64,000 nt of DNA from Terrimicrobium sacchariphilum (GCF_001613545.1 NZ_BDCO01000002.1:620001-684000); one strand, 5' to 3'; counted from the stretch's first letter, positions 17,499 through 27,523 are shown. Notes: generated by a model not told the origin, from the letters alone. Program-made: numbers and translations.

Positions 17499-18680
17499 AT
17501 GCAAGACCTGATCAAACCCTTGTCGTCCGAGGTCGTCGCATCCGAAGCATTTGGAGACGCTCGATCACGCATTCCGCAAGATCGAAGAAACCATCTGCGC
17601 GCTGCCATCATCGGGGTATCGGGGTATGCCAGCATGCTGCTCGACTCCGTCATCCCGGCGCTGAAGGCGGTGCAAGGAAGCCTGGTAGCGGCAACTGCAA
17701 TCGGAGCCGATGGCGAATCGCCGACTGCCAGGGCCCTTTCCAACGCTGGCTGCGCGATCTTTTCGGATTACCAACAGATGCTTTCCACGTTTCGCGGCCG
17801 GATCGATCTCTGCATCATTCCAACCAGCATTCACTGGCATGCGCGAATGAGTGTGGACGCCATGGGCGCGGGAGCCCACGTCCTCGTAGAAAAGCCGCTA
17901 GCCGGCTCCGTGGCGGATGCCTTGAAAGTCACGGAGGCCTCAAGCCGTACCGGCCGTTTTGCCGCAGTTGGCTTCCAGGACATGTACTCCACGACAACTT
18001 ACGAGATTAAGAAATTTCTCTGCTCGAACCGCCTTGGCCGTGTCCGCTCCATTTTTGTCTCGGGAAGCTGGCCGCGGGAAAAGCCTTATTACGACCGCAA
18101 TGACTGGGCCGGAAAGAGTTTCAAGGATGGCTGGGCCGTTCAGGACTCGCCTATCAACAATGCCTTCGCTCATTTCTTGAATCTCGCACTCTTCTTCTCG
18201 GGGTCGGGAATCGAAAAATTCGCCCGGATCGAGCACTACGGCGGAAAGTTGCTCCGATGCTACCCCATCGAGACATTTGATACCGCCAAGGTGAAATTGC
18301 AAACGACGGAGGGCGTTCAAATCGACTGCACTTTCACCCATTCCGACGAAGACTTGGTAGACCCTGTCCTGACCATCACGCTCGACCAAGGTTCCCTCGT
18401 CTGGGATTTCGAAAATATTGCTCGCGCCGCTCACAAAGATGGCACCGAGGTCGCCCGTTGGAAACTTGATACCTCCAGCGAAGCGAGATTGGCCATGATG
18501 ACGAATGTCCTGCACTGTCTTGAATCGGGCGACGATCCGATGTTTCCGGCTCGGACCGCGTTGATTCACACGCGGGTGGTCGAGCGTATCATGTCCAGTC
18601 TCCCTATCGAGAACTTCAATTCGGAATCTCCCTCGTGGCGATTGCGAAGTGGGCTCCTTAGCTCGTTGCTTTACGCCTAG
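17499..18680 (+). CDS. Gfo/Idh/MocA-family NAD(P)-dependent oxidoreductase
   Basis: The product is 393 residues from the ATG at 17499 (a TTG immediately before it is also in frame). It opens with the Rossmann strand AAIIGVSGYASM, where the usual G-x-G-x-x-G is altered to G-V-S-G-Y-A, and contains the family motif HVLVEKPLAG at about 128-137. The C-terminal half has the alpha/beta substrate domain. Family enzymes oxidise or epimerise sugars, inositols or their derivatives; the substrate is unknown here. It is surrounded by glycan-degradation genes and shares the divergent, operator-bearing region with rhaM. A GAGG purine run about 9 bases before the ATG supports the start. Confidence 0.85.
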   Translation: MQDLIKPLSSEVVASEAFGDARSRIPQDRRNHLRAAIIGVSGYASMLLDSVIPALKAVQGSLVAATAIGADGESPTARALSNAGCAIFSDYQQMLSTFRGRIDLCIIPTSIHWHARMSVDAMGAGAHVLVEKPLAGSVADALKVTEASSRTGRFAAVGFQDMYSTTTYEIKKFLCSNRLGRVRSIFVSGSWPREKPYYDRNDWAGKSFKDGWAVQDSPINNAFAHFLNLALFFSGSGIEKFARIEHYGGKLLRCYPIETFDTAKVKLQTTEGVQIDCTFTHSDEDLVDPVLTITLDQGSLVWDFENIARAAHKDGTEVARWKLDTSSEARLAMMTNVLHCLESGDDPMFPARTALIHTRVVERIMSSLPIENFNSESPSWRLRSGLLSSLLYA

Positions 18681-18999
18681 CGTGGCACATTCTCCGCAGA
18701 GTTGCTCGTGTCTTTCCATCGACCATCTCGAACGAAAAAGAACAATGCCACTCCGCCCTATGGTCACTCAGCTCCATGCGGTGTCGCCGCTGGCTGTCGA
18801 GGATCGCGCGTGGTTTTCAAGCGCGCTGGTCATACGACGTGGTGGCGAGCTTATCCCTGTAAACTAGACCACTGGCCAGTCGAAGCTTCGGTGATAATGC
18901 CAGCTTATTTTGAATCGAAAGTCCAAGGAAAGCCTGCATGGATGACCCCGCGTCTCCGGCCAGGGAGAAATTTCGATCCTACGTGTCAGCATACGACAC
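18681..18999. other. Intergenic region without a supported gene
   Basis: Short open frames exist (for example 18702-19004 on the plus strand) but lack homology that I recognise, a ribosome-binding site or coding-like composition. The region leads up to the operator-like site at 19000. Confidence 0.4.
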
Positions 19000-19011
19000 G
19001 TTAGGTGTAAC
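19000..19011 (+). promoter_or_regulatory. Operator-like palindrome, GTTA-N4-TAAC
   Basis: GTTAGGTGTAAC, a perfect copy of the site at 17293, 63 bp before the start of the autotransporter-repeat PEP-CTERM gene. Confidence 0.55.
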
Positions 19012-19074
19012 ACACTTTTCACATTGTTCCGTTACAGACCTCCATTTTACTTTCGCACTCAACCCCCTCATTCT

Positions 19075-20805
19075 ATGAAATATCTCCTTCCACTCGTTCC
19101 CTCCATCGCCGTCTTTGGCCTTCTCACTTTGGTTCCCGACAGCGGCCGGGCCGCCAGCAATACCTGGGATGGAGGAGGTGCGAATGGAAACTGGTCAACC
19201 CCTGGCAACTGGGTGGGCGATACCAATATCCCCGGTGTTGCCGACAACGGCGTCACGACGACGAACACTGACACCGCCACGTTCTTTCAGCCTCTGGGAA
19301 CCTCGCCGATTGTCATCGACGCAGGTGGACGGAATCTTCAGAATATTACCTTCGATACGAACACCAATGTGGCTTTCGTGATAGGCACGGTCGGCGGAAC
19401 CAATGCTCTTCTCCTCACGAACGGAGGAGCGATCACAAACAAGACCTCCACATCAACATCCAATGCGCAGACGATCAATGCGCCCATTGTGATTCAAGGC
19501 AACGGTGGCTCCTACACCTTTGATCAACAAGACGGAGGAACCGGCGCGGCAATCACTTTCAACGGGCCGATCTCTGGCGTGTCCACGTCGGGCAATACCA
19601 CCACGCTCACTCTGACAGCATCCAACAATGGTGTGAGCATCATCAACGGGAAGGTCAGTGATGGAAGCGGCGGAGGAAAGCTGTCCATTTCCTCAACTGG
19701 AAATAGCGGCACTTGGCGGTTGACCGGCTCCAACGACTACACGGGCGGCACGACGATCTCGACGGGCAACATCCTGGTGGGCAACAACTCGGCTCTGGGC
19801 ACGGGAACAGTGACATTTTCCGGGGCCAATGCGGGCACCCTTGGAGTGACCGGAGCCACCGCGATCACATTGGCCAACAATATCAACCTCCAGCACAGCG
19901 GGGGCAGCGGCTCTGGAAATATTTCCTCCGCCGCCAGCACCGCGGCACTGACTCTCAGTGGCACCATCACAAACGTGGGCGGGGGAAGTCGAGTCGTGAC
20001 CCTCTCCAATACTAATGGAACGACCCTGTCAGGAAACATTCTCCTTTCAGATAACTCCAATGCAGGCACCCTAAACTTCCAACCGGCTGCAAACACGACC
20101 GCGACAATCTCCGGTGTAATCTCCAACGGAACGGCGGCATCCGGTGCCATCACCAAAAGCGCTACCGGCACATTGGTCCTTACCGGGAGCAATACCTATA
20201 CCGGAGCGACCACGATCAGTGCGGGAACGCTGCTCATCAACGGTAACAACTCCTCCGCAACCGGCGCCGTCGCGGTGAATACCGGCGGCACGCTCGGCGG
20301 CAACGGCACCATCGGTGGCGCGGTAACCGTCGCCAACTCCACCACGGCCATTCTCGCGCCTGGTACGCTGTTGGATTCCACGGAAACTCTGACTCTGAAC
20401 AACAAGGATCTCACGTTTTCCGGGGTGGATTCCCAATTGAAAATCGACATCACCGGGACGTCCGCCGGGAGTTTCGACCGCATCGTCGGCGTCAACTCGC
20501 TCACGGCAAACGGCGACATCACCTTCACCCTCTCCGGCACTTATGGGACGGCTTCTTGGGATGTCCTGGACTTCACTAGCAAGACGGGCAACTTCGACAC
20601 GATCACGCTGGCCGGGAGCTATTCCGGGTCGCTGCTTCGCAGCGGAGACACATGGACCGGCACGGTCGGCGGACAGGCGTGGACCTTTGAGCAGACGACC
20701 GGAGTGCTTTCCGTCGTCCCCGAGCCGACAACTTGGGCATTGCTGGCCGCCTCGGCGACCTTCCTGGTGGTCACAGCCCGCCGACGCCGGGGCCTCCTCC
20801 GGTAA
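19075..20805 (+). CDS. PEP-CTERM protein with autotransporter-associated beta-strand repeats
   Basis: From the ATG at 19075 the protein has 576 residues. It begins with a signal peptide (KYLLPLVPSIAVFGLLTLVP), then a Thr/Asn/Gly-rich beta-helical body that opens with NTWDGGGANGNWSTPGNW, a typical start for this class. Two autotransporter-associated repeats are visible: DYTGGTTISTGNILVGN near residue 221 and TYTGATTISAGTLLINGN near 374. The C-terminus is a PEP-CTERM signal (VVPEPTTWALLAA, hydrophobic helix, RRRR). It should be exported and surface- or matrix-anchored by exosortase, perhaps as a glycan-facing stalk or adhesin. There is no outer-membrane beta barrel, so it is not a classical autotransporter. 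Confidence 0.85.
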   Translation: MKYLLPLVPSIAVFGLLTLVPDSGRAASNTWDGGGANGNWSTPGNWVGDTNIPGVADNGVTTTNTDTATFFQPLGTSPIVIDAGGRNLQNITFDTNTNVAFVIGTVGGTNALLLTNGGAITNKTSTSTSNAQTINAPIVIQGNGGSYTFDQQDGGTGAAITFNGPISGVSTSGNTTTLTLTASNNGVSIINGKVSDGSGGGKLSISSTGNSGTWRLTGSNDYTGGTTISTGNILVGNNSALGTGTVTFSGANAGTLGVTGATAITLANNINLQHSGGSGSGNISSAASTAALTLSGTITNVGGGSRVVTLSNTNGTTLSGNILLSDNSNAGTLNFQPAANTTATISGVISNGTAASGAITKSATGTLVLTGSNTYTGATTISAGTLLINGNNSSATGAVAVNTGGTLGGNGTIGGAVTVANSTTAILAPGTLLDSTETLTLNNKDLTFSGVDSQLKIDITGTSAGSFDRIVGVNSLTANGDITFTLSGTYGTASWDVLDFTSKTGNFDTITLAGSYSGSLLRSGDTWTGTVGGQAWTFEQTTGVLSVVPEPTTWALLAASATFLVVTARRRRGLLR

Positions 20806-20967
20806 GGGCTTCCTCCTGGCGGATGACGCGCGGGCGTCGCGATCCTTTTCGTCGCCAGAGCATCAACCGCTGTTGCCAGTCCTGAGTCGATTGTCATTCA
20901 CTGAGTACCAATGCATCCAAAAAGAATGGACGGCTGCCTGCCCGTATGCTGCGATCCCCCTTTTGGG

Positions 20968-20993
20968 GAGCCTCCCAAACACTGAGGCTCTTT
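20968..20993 (+). terminator. Possible hairpin terminator
   Basis: GAGCCTC (20968-20974) and GAGGCTC (20984-20990) form a 7-bp stem with a 9-nt loop, followed by TTT. It lies 163 bp past the PEP-CTERM gene and 41 bp before the next start; the short T tract makes it weak. Confidence 0.4.
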
Positions 20994-21033
20994 GCCTGAA
21001 GAACTTCGATTCCCTCTCTTTGTTTTCAGAAGC

Positions 21034-22113
21034 ATGAGACCAACTCCGATCCTCATCAGCGAGTTCTCACAAAATCGCTATCTCACTTATCCCCATGCCA
21101 ATGGCTTCGCGGACCAGGGGAATTCACTCGTCCTTGGTGAGCTCTGGGAAGATACCGTGAATCTTTGGAAAATTGATATCGCCACAAGGGCTGAAACATT
21201 GATTTGCTCCTTCCCCAGGGAACCCGAACCCGAGAAGCTATTGTGGTTCGATATTTCACTCGAATCCAACAGGCTGGTCACCATCGCTCAGAATACCGTC
21301 TGGCTCTTCGACCTTAGTGACATTGAGCGTGGCGGCGTCGAGCTCTTCCACGCTTCCCCCAACCATATTATCCATCCCCTGCCCAGCCTCTCGAACGACG
21401 GGCGCCGGATTGTCATTGGGCACTACACCGAGGGAAGACACAGTGCGCTCCTTATCAGCATTGACGACCCCAATGTTAAAAAGCTTTTCGAGCACGAGTG
21501 GTGGGCAAATCACTTTCACTTTTGTCCGCACGATGAGAGCTGGATCGGATATAGCCATGAAGGAGACCCCGATGTCATCCGAGATCGCATCTGGGCTTGG
21601 CACGCGGATCTCGCCAGCTCGGGGAAACCGTTGTTTGATCAGACTGCCAGCGGTTCGGCTATAGGCCACGAGCGATGGTGTTTTCATGCCACGTCCGCCC
21701 TGGGAATCGCTTATGGCGTCTCCTCCACGGTCCCCGGCGGCCTCTTCGAATTTTTTCCCGACGGTCGACCGCCGCGTCTCGTCAGCGCGGGAGATCGCGA
21801 CTGGCACGTCGGGGTGAGCCGCGATGGCCGATGGGCCGTGGTCGATACCACCGGCCCGTATGATGTCCCCGGCTACAGATGGACGGATGCGGCAGACATC
21901 AGTGACGTCCTTCTCGTCGACATGCAAACTGGCGACCGCACCTTTCTCGCCAGATCACACCAATACATGCGCCACCCGCGCCATCCGCATCCGACTTTCA
22001 ATCTCGACGGCTCAGCAATCTACTATAACGAATCAAGCCCGGATGCATCCCGAAACCGTGTCTGGATGATTCCAAATCCAGCTTGGACGGAATCCGATCA
22101 AGTGCGGAAATAG
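21034..22113 (+). CDS. PL22/oligogalacturonate-lyase-like seven-bladed beta-propeller
   Basis: The 359-residue protein (start at the ATG 21034) lacks a signal peptide. It has propeller blades with recurring WLFDLSD- and LLVDMQTGD-type strands and the His-rich motifs of oligogalacturonate lyases: FHFCPHDESWIGYSHEG, DRDWHVGVSRDGRW and HPRHPHPTFNLDGSAIYYN. PL22 enzymes cleave unsaturated digalacturonate inside the cell, using a metal bound by His residues. That fits a pectin or rhamnogalacturonan theme with RhaM nearby, but sequence alone cannot prove lyase activity. It may be read through from the PEP-CTERM gene or have its own promoter after the hairpin at 20968. Confidence 0.6.
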   Translation: MRPTPILISEFSQNRYLTYPHANGFADQGNSLVLGELWEDTVNLWKIDIATRAETLICSFPREPEPEKLLWFDISLESNRLVTIAQNTVWLFDLSDIERGGVELFHASPNHIIHPLPSLSNDGRRIVIGHYTEGRHSALLISIDDPNVKKLFEHEWWANHFHFCPHDESWIGYSHEGDPDVIRDRIWAWHADLASSGKPLFDQTASGSAIGHERWCFHATSALGIAYGVSSTVPGGLFEFFPDGRPPRLVSAGDRDWHVGVSRDGRWAVVDTTGPYDVPGYRWTDAADISDVLLVDMQTGDRTFLARSHQYMRHPRHPHPTFNLDGSAIYYNESSPDASRNRVWMIPNPAWTESDQVRK

Positions 22114-22340
22114 CAGGGCGGTACCATGGGCGAAAGTGCCGATGGTAAGACTTCCTCCCAGAGAGTTGAAAGAAAGGGTCCGGAAAGAAGGTCCATGACG
22201 GTACCTGCGGTAAAGAGACCGGAACTGAGGCATTTTCCCAGCAGGCATCCAAAAAACGAGCCAAGGCTTTTATTTTTATGCTTCTTTTGATGAGTAAGCT
22301 AAAAAACGTTGTTACGTGAACCGGCCAGGGGCCTCAGACT

Positions 22341-22988
22341 CTACTTTCCTCCAGAGAGCCTAACGGGTGTGGCGTCGAGCTCACGGAATCTCGAGAGCTT
22401 TTTCACATACTCCTGCGGCGGGGACAGTGGAGAAGAAGGGGCGTTCCAAAAAGTGAAAACCCCTTTTAGGTCACTATTTTCATAGGCAACCGGCAGTAGA
22501 GAAACAGCATCAATCCAAAGAGTCTCATTGCTGTCATCGCTGGGACTTTTCCTCTCAAAGCGGAAAACGCGCCGTTCCTGGATGGTGTTTTCCTCCTTGA
22601 ACGCATCGCCCGTTGCCCATGAGCCGAAAGCGGACAATGTCAGTGCTCTCCAGGCGGAGGAGGCTTCTTCACTCTGAATATTCATCACATTCAACCAGTC
22701 ACCGACGGGGCTTCTTGTCACAAGCAGAGGACCATCAGCCCAATCCTCGGTTTGCTTTCCATCGAGCCAAGTGATCTTCGAATTCTGAATTCCATCAAAA
22801 CGTTGCACTGCGACTTCGCTGGGCAAGGCATTCCCAGGGGAGGCAGCCGCTGTGGCTCCATTTTTCCAGATGAACTTCACCGTATAGGATGCCCGATCCA
22901 AAGCCGGATGCACGGAAGGCGCCTGACCGAAGGCTCGGATGCCAAACGCAAACACTAAGGATACCATCAGCGTGAATGTCCTATTCAT
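22341..22988 (-). CDS. Small secreted protein coupled to the Verru_Chthon operon
   Basis: Read from the ATG at 22988 it is 215 residues with a signal peptide (FTLMVSLVFAFGIRAFGQ). The mature part (SYTVKFIWKNGATAAASPG, later RRVFRFERKSPSD and LWIDAVSLLPVAYENSDL) resembles lipoprotein-localisation-type beta folds with an outer face of alternating strands, but I recognise no named family. The start overlaps the end of the Verru_Chthon A gene by eight bases, so it is the fifth gene of that operon. Upstream in-frame codons to 23387 are antisense-type noise over gene A and are excluded. Confidence 0.7.
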   Translation of the reverse strand: MNRTFTLMVSLVFAFGIRAFGQAPSVHPALDRASYTVKFIWKNGATAAASPGNALPSEVAVQRFDGIQNSKITWLDGKQTEDWADGPLLVTRSPVGDWLNVMNIQSEEASSAWRALTLSAFGSWATGDAFKEENTIQERRVFRFERKSPSDDSNETLWIDAVSLLPVAYENSDLKGVFTFWNAPSSPLSPPQEYVKKLSRFRELDATPVRLSGGK

Positions 22989-25900
22989 AAACTGGTTCCA
23001 ATTGACGTGAGATAACAGCGCCGGTAACGCGGTCGATCGCGATGTGCAGCCAGTAACGTTTCTCTCCCTCGACAATGAAATCAGAAGCGAGCGAAGTGGC
23101 CTGCGGTGAATACCTTCCCGCCTGTGCGACCACATCGATGAACAGATTCCAGGTCCTGACATCGCAAATGTCGGCGATACTGCGAATTGCAGCTTCACGG
23201 TGAGTCTTGTTTGCCGCATCGAGATAATTATTCGCGGGAACGACCGCCGACAACGCCGTGCCGAGAGAAGCCGCGATCTCTCCTCTGTGCAGGAGCGGCG
23301 TCTGCCGAAGCTGGGCAGACAAATTGGCCGCCAAATCCGGAACATAGCTGCCGAGCAAATCCGCTGATGCCGGCTCCGAGCCAACAAAATTCTCTCTCTT
23401 CAGACCTCCGGTGACAATTGCCCGCAGGACCTCCGCCGGAGCCGTATTCGGGTTGATCTTCCCTGCGACGATGGGGGCCTCATCGACCGAGAAGACGTCC
23501 AGCAGTCCCAGATCAGCACTCTGATCGGTGAAGAGATCCACGGTCTTGAACGGCAGATCCCGAAATGCGTATCCTAACTCTGCCACTGATCTGCACGGGC
23601 GGTTCAAGATAAGGGGGCGCTGGCTCCCGGTGTTGTTCCCAGCCGCCAGCGGGAAGCCGTTTGGAAAGCTCGCCGCTGACTCGCTTGCGAATCCCCCGTC
23701 GGCCATCCGCGCGATTCCATCGACATCCTTGTACTTGACTGTTCCGGCGTCGCTATTCTTGGCAAGCGACGCGGGATAATACCCCGCACTTGCTGTTGGC
23801 ATGACAGGGCTTGGAGGCGATCCGTACAAGAAGCCCGACGCAACGTCAGGACCAGGGCCGACAAACTTGCTTCCGCTCACCGGCAGATAGGTCGGCCGGA
23901 AAGTTGAGTTGATCGGGAACAACGCCAGCCCAACTCCGAATCGGTCCGTCCTGCCATCAAAGGTGACATAAGAATCGTGAGCCGAATCATCACCCAGGTA
24001 TCCCGCTGCATCAGGAGACACTTGCGTCTGCATCTTGGTCTTCACCTGTCGAATATTGGCGTATGTGCGCCAAACATTCCCGTCCAGCCATTGAAGAGTG
24101 AAGGAAACGGACCCTACGGGTTGAAAAAGAAAATAGATAGGGTTTGTCTTGGTCGTGCTATCGGGAAAATACGGCATCGCATCGACTGCAAACCCCACGG
24201 GTTTGGCCGTCCATGGCGCGGTGGGAAACTGCTGGCTCGGGATATTCTTGATATCGGTCGCGACAAGATCCACGTTGCCCTCATTCAATGGAACGGGCTG
24301 CGTCCGGAAATCAATCGAGGCGAGCGGCTGGATAATGGCGGCCTTTTGATCGACGGAGAAATCGGTATCCGGACCCGTGGCGGCCTTCTTGGGGGGCGTC
24401 GGTTGTGGAACCGGGCCGCTGTATGAGTAGCTCGCCGTCATGCGGGCCACCCCGGAGGCTTGCACGCGGATAACCGACGGTGTAGGCACGCTTTCCACAT
24501 CCGCCTGGTGAGGGTTCCAAAGGGCAGGCTGGACCCAGCATCTTCCCAGGCTCTTGGTTCCATCGAAGGCTGGTGGCGTGACATCTCTAAGTATTGGCGC
24601 AAGCCTGGTCAAGTACGGGAGATTTTCGATTCCGTACGCGAAATTTGCGCTATCCGTCAAAGGCGCGAACATCGGGCAGAAAATCGTTGTCGGATAATTA
24701 TCGGCGTCGAACTGATCGATAATATTCGCGCCAATCTTGAAGATTTGCGGGTCGTGCTCGACGCTCACGGCGCGTACATCGGAGTACATCCCGGGATCGG
24801 TGGAGTTGACCTTGACCCCACCCGGATCACGACCGAGGGATCCATCCAGGATTGCCGCTTTGAGCAGTTCAAAAAAATCCGGCTCACGATTTGCGGCTGC
24901 CACCTCTTGCAAGGTCATGATGCGCCCCGAGGAACCATGGTTATACGTCCAGGGCTCGTTCCCACCTGGTCCACTCAGACCAAAATACTTCTGGATGTCA
25001 GTAGCATTTGCGGATGCGTCCGCCAAAAGACCAAGCCGCTTGAGCGGAAACCGATTTTTCAGAAGCGGCTCTCCAGTCACCGCCAAACTCCCATCTGAGC
25101 GAACCCATCCTCCAGCCTTTACCCTGACGTTCGCAAGGGACCGATTGATCGACGAAGGAGTGTTTGCCTTATCCTTATACGCGTAGATCCCACCCGCCGG
25201 GGCATTTGTTGTCGGAGAATAATTTGGAGCGTTGAGCGATCTATGGATGGTGGTCAGATACGGAAGGGCGTTGGTCATTCCGTTCAGCTGCGCGTATCGT
25301 ATGAGATCCTGACGATTGACAAATGCGTCGTCCCCGGCCTTCACAGCCACTCCTCCGTTCGTTCCCAGATAGTTCGTCACATAGGAGATTGCCGTGGGGA
25401 GACTGGCCTTGTTCCTCCACTTGACCATCTTGTCAATTTGAGCCGCACTGAGATTTCCACCTCCGTTGGGAATTTGCGTAAGATCGGCAAGGAAGGAGGA
25501 CCCTTTCTGCGCGATGAACCTTCCGGTCAGATCCGAACCGCCCTTGGTAAAGCCCGCGATGGAGACATCGAGCAGCCCGCCCACATCATACACCGCATAG
25601 CTGTAACGGCCGATGACGTATTTCGGATTCGAAAGAGATCCATTCTTCGCTTCGGATACTGTGACAATCTGAGGGCCGGAACGAGTGACATTGATCCAGT
25701 CAGGCGCCGCCTGATTCGTCGGCCATCCATTGGCGAGGAGGGCTGGTTTACTCCAGCCTTGCAAGGTGATCCTCCGACCATTTCCCGCCGGGGCGCTGGA
25801 CGCGGCCGCACTGGCGAGACTCGGCCCGTTGGTGAAGAAAGGCACTCCGGCTTTGCTGATCTTGTAGAGCGTGCCGACATTCGTGGTCGTTCCGGCCCGC

Positions 25901-26202
25901 TGGAGCACCATGTCGGTTCTCGCGATGGGTTCAAAGACGCAAGGAGCGCTGGTGTCGCCGGTCGTTCCGTCCGCCCCGTAACGGACAGACCCATTCTCGA
26001 TCTCCGCCACAATCTGATCCTCAAGAGTCTGTGCTGCACCCAAGGCGATCTGGTCCGCCCGAATTCCTTGCGAGTAGCTCTGTGTGGCCGCCCGATCCAT
26101 CCTCATGACCGTGACAAAGGCTATGAGGATCGAACTCACGACAACGATGAGGCAAAGAACCAGCACCAAAGCAAACGCCTTTGATTGAGAGGGAGCCTTC
26201 AT
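22981..26202 (-). CDS. Verru_Chthon cassette protein A-type
   Basis: The 1073-residue protein starts with a basic end and a hydrophobic helix (KAFALVLVLCLIVVVSSIL) followed by MRMDRAATQSYSQGIRADQIALGAAQTLEDQI, like the largest member of the Verru_Chthon cassette and loosely like GspK-type minor pseudopilins and PilX. The rest is a long beta-rich extracytoplasmic part. TIGRFAMs describe cassette proteins A-D in multiple copies in Verrucomicrobium spinosum and Chthoniobacter flavus; their function is unknown. It is the fourth gene of D-B-C-A, overlapping gene C by ATGA. The assignment rests on size, N-terminus and gene order, not on a database search. Confidence 0.8.
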   Translation of the reverse strand: MKAPSQSKAFALVLVLCLIVVVSSILIAFVTVMRMDRAATQSYSQGIRADQIALGAAQTLEDQIVAEIENGSVRYGADGTTGDTSAPCVFEPIARTDMVLQRAGTTTNVGTLYKISKAGVPFFTNGPSLASAAASSAPAGNGRRITLQGWSKPALLANGWPTNQAAPDWINVTRSGPQIVTVSEAKNGSLSNPKYVIGRYSYAVYDVGGLLDVSIAGFTKGGSDLTGRFIAQKGSSFLADLTQIPNGGGNLSAAQIDKMVKWRNKASLPTAISYVTNYLGTNGGVAVKAGDDAFVNRQDLIRYAQLNGMTNALPYLTTIHRSLNAPNYSPTTNAPAGGIYAYKDKANTPSSINRSLANVRVKAGGWVRSDGSLAVTGEPLLKNRFPLKRLGLLADASANATDIQKYFGLSGPGGNEPWTYNHGSSGRIMTLQEVAAANREPDFFELLKAAILDGSLGRDPGGVKVNSTDPGMYSDVRAVSVEHDPQIFKIGANIIDQFDADNYPTTIFCPMFAPLTDSANFAYGIENLPYLTRLAPILRDVTPPAFDGTKSLGRCWVQPALWNPHQADVESVPTPSVIRVQASGVARMTASYSYSGPVPQPTPPKKAATGPDTDFSVDQKAAIIQPLASIDFRTQPVPLNEGNVDLVATDIKNIPSQQFPTAPWTAKPVGFAVDAMPYFPDSTTKTNPIYFLFQPVGSVSFTLQWLDGNVWRTYANIRQVKTKMQTQVSPDAAGYLGDDSAHDSYVTFDGRTDRFGVGLALFPINSTFRPTYLPVSGSKFVGPGPDVASGFLYGSPPSPVMPTASAGYYPASLAKNSDAGTVKYKDVDGIARMADGGFASESAASFPNGFPLAAGNNTGSQRPLILNRPCRSVAELGYAFRDLPFKTVDLFTDQSADLGLLDVFSVDEAPIVAGKINPNTAPAEVLRAIVTGGLKRENFVGSEPASADLLGSYVPDLAANLSAQLRQTPLLHRGEIAASLGTALSAVVPANNYLDAANKTHREAAIRSIADICDVRTWNLFIDVVAQAGRYSPQATSLASDFIVEGEKRYWLHIAIDRVTGAVISRQLEPVYE

Positions 26203-27029
26203 CTTTGCGCGGTATTGGGAAGCGGCACGACCGTCTCGAACACTCGAATGCCGGTTCGAACATTCTGGGGAAGATTCGCTCCCTCCGGTCCGCTCAGAAA
26301 GGAGTCAATCGCGGCCTGCCAGTGGGCTCTGAGTCCCCGGCTCAAGCTCCCCGGTTCGTTCCAAGCGGAAGACGAGAGAAAGGCGTCTAGACGGCCTTGC
26401 GAAGCGAGCAATTTCTCGGTTCGCTCATCCAGTACGATCATGCAAATCCCCAAGGCGCGGGAGGACGACTGGGCACTATTGGTGTAGGAATTTTCGATAA
26501 CTGGAGAATCTCCTTTCGGACCGGAGTTCAAAAAATAGATTCCAAACGCCACAACCCCGGTGACGAGTTCCGTGGACGAGCCCTTGCTATCGAGATCCGA
26601 AGCGCTTGGAATGGTAGTGGTTCCGAAAGCCATATTTCCCGAGTTCGAACCATCCCAATCAATGGGCAGAGTCTGTCTCAGCAAGGTTGCATTGGCGCCA
26701 ATCCGGTATCGAACGATCGAGATGGATCGATCTCCCCGCCCTCCGCGGGCAACGTAGAGGCAGAAATTCTTCGGCACCGAGGAATCGACGGAAACGAAAC
26801 CTCCGAGATCGGGCCGCAAGATTCCCGCTTGAACATCCCGCGTGATGATGTCGAAGGCGGCCCGGGATTTCCCAAGGTTATCCGCCAGTTGCCGACCCTC
26901 GGCCCAGCTCTTGCTCGTCCACGAGATCATCTGGAGAAAGAGGACCGCCATGACGCTGATAACGGCCATCGCGACGAGCAGCTCAACAAGGGTGAATGCC
27001 CCGACGCGGCTACGACTCCGTCTTTTCAT
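26199..27029 (-). CDS. Verru_Chthon cassette protein C-type pseudopilin
   Basis: The 276-residue protein has a type IV prepilin-like leader (KRRSRSRVGAFTLVELLVAM), with Glu at the fifth mature position of FTLVE, followed by a 20-residue hydrophobic helix and ASKSW-like GspJ-type sequence (TSKSWAEGRQLADNLGKSR, AAFDIITRDVQAGILRPDL). This resembles minor pseudopilin GspJ/PulJ and Verru_Chthon protein C. It should be processed by a prepilin peptidase and sit in the inner membrane or a pseudopilus. It overlaps both neighbours by four bases (27026-27029 and 26199-26202), so stoichiometry is likely coupled. Confidence 0.85.
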   Translation of the reverse strand: MKRRSRSRVGAFTLVELLVAMAVISVMAVLFLQMISWTSKSWAEGRQLADNLGKSRAAFDIITRDVQAGILRPDLGGFVSVDSSVPKNFCLYVARGGRGDRSISIVRYRIGANATLLRQTLPIDWDGSNSGNMAFGTTTIPSASDLDSKGSSTELVTGVVAFGIYFLNSGPKGDSPVIENSYTNSAQSSSRALGICMIVLDERTEKLLASQGRLDAFLSSSAWNEPGSLSRGLRAHWQAAIDSFLSGPEGANLPQNVRTGIRVFETVVPLPNTAQR

Positions 27030-27505
27030 GGGACAGCGATCTCCGTTGAAATCTCGTATCGCCCAATGGCATTTGTGAGATCGGCGCGAGGCGGCCAGTA
27101 CAGCAAGCAGTAAACGCTCGCGGACCGCGCATGTTTCGTGACGACATACCCGAGGGCATACTCCGCCGCAGCCACGTTCGTCGCATAGCCATCGGCGCCC
27201 ACGTAAACCGGAGTGATACTGGAAGACGATGGATCAAAGTTGCTTTTGCTCTCCTTGAGGTCAGGCAGAGAGAATCCGGACAGCAGGGGACTGTTTGTTC
27301 CGTCGATAGGAACCATTCTTCTCTGGTTAAGGAGAAGAGACGACAAGTTGGCCGCCTTTGTTGTCTCCAGGGATTCGCTGCCAGTGCGCAAGCCGAGGGC
27401 AAACAATCCCAGTATCCCAACCACGACGAAACCGACAATACCAATGGTGATCACCACCTCGACGAGGCTGAATCCTCGTTGCCCCCTGGGAGAAAGCAGA
27501 ATCAC
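27026..27505 (-). CDS. Verru_Chthon cassette protein B-type pseudopilin
   Basis: The 159-residue protein has the prepilin leader RGQRGFSLVEVVITIGIV with the cleavage Gly11 and Glu at +5, a hydrophobic helix to about residue 35, and a short globular tail. It matches the GspI/PulI-like small minor pseudopilin and cassette protein B. It lies 18 bp after gene D and overlaps gene C by ATGA. Partner pseudopilins D, C and A are adjacent, but no GspE/F/G ATPase, platform or prepilin peptidase is in the window, so export must use machinery encoded elsewhere. Confidence 0.85.
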   Translation of the reverse strand: MILLSPRGQRGFSLVEVVITIGIVGFVVVGILGLFALGLRTGSESLETTKAANLSSLLLNQRRMVPIDGTNSPLLSGFSLPDLKESKSNFDPSSSSITPVYVGADGYATNVAAAEYALGYVVTKHARSASVYCLLYWPPRADLTNAIGRYEISTEIAVP

Positions 27506-27523
27506 AGACTTCTCGATGGATGC

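Noticed and set aside
22311-22321. GTTACGTGAAC as a further operator copy
   Set aside because: The spacing does not fit GTTA-N4-TAAC, and the site lies between two convergent gene ends, not in front of a start.
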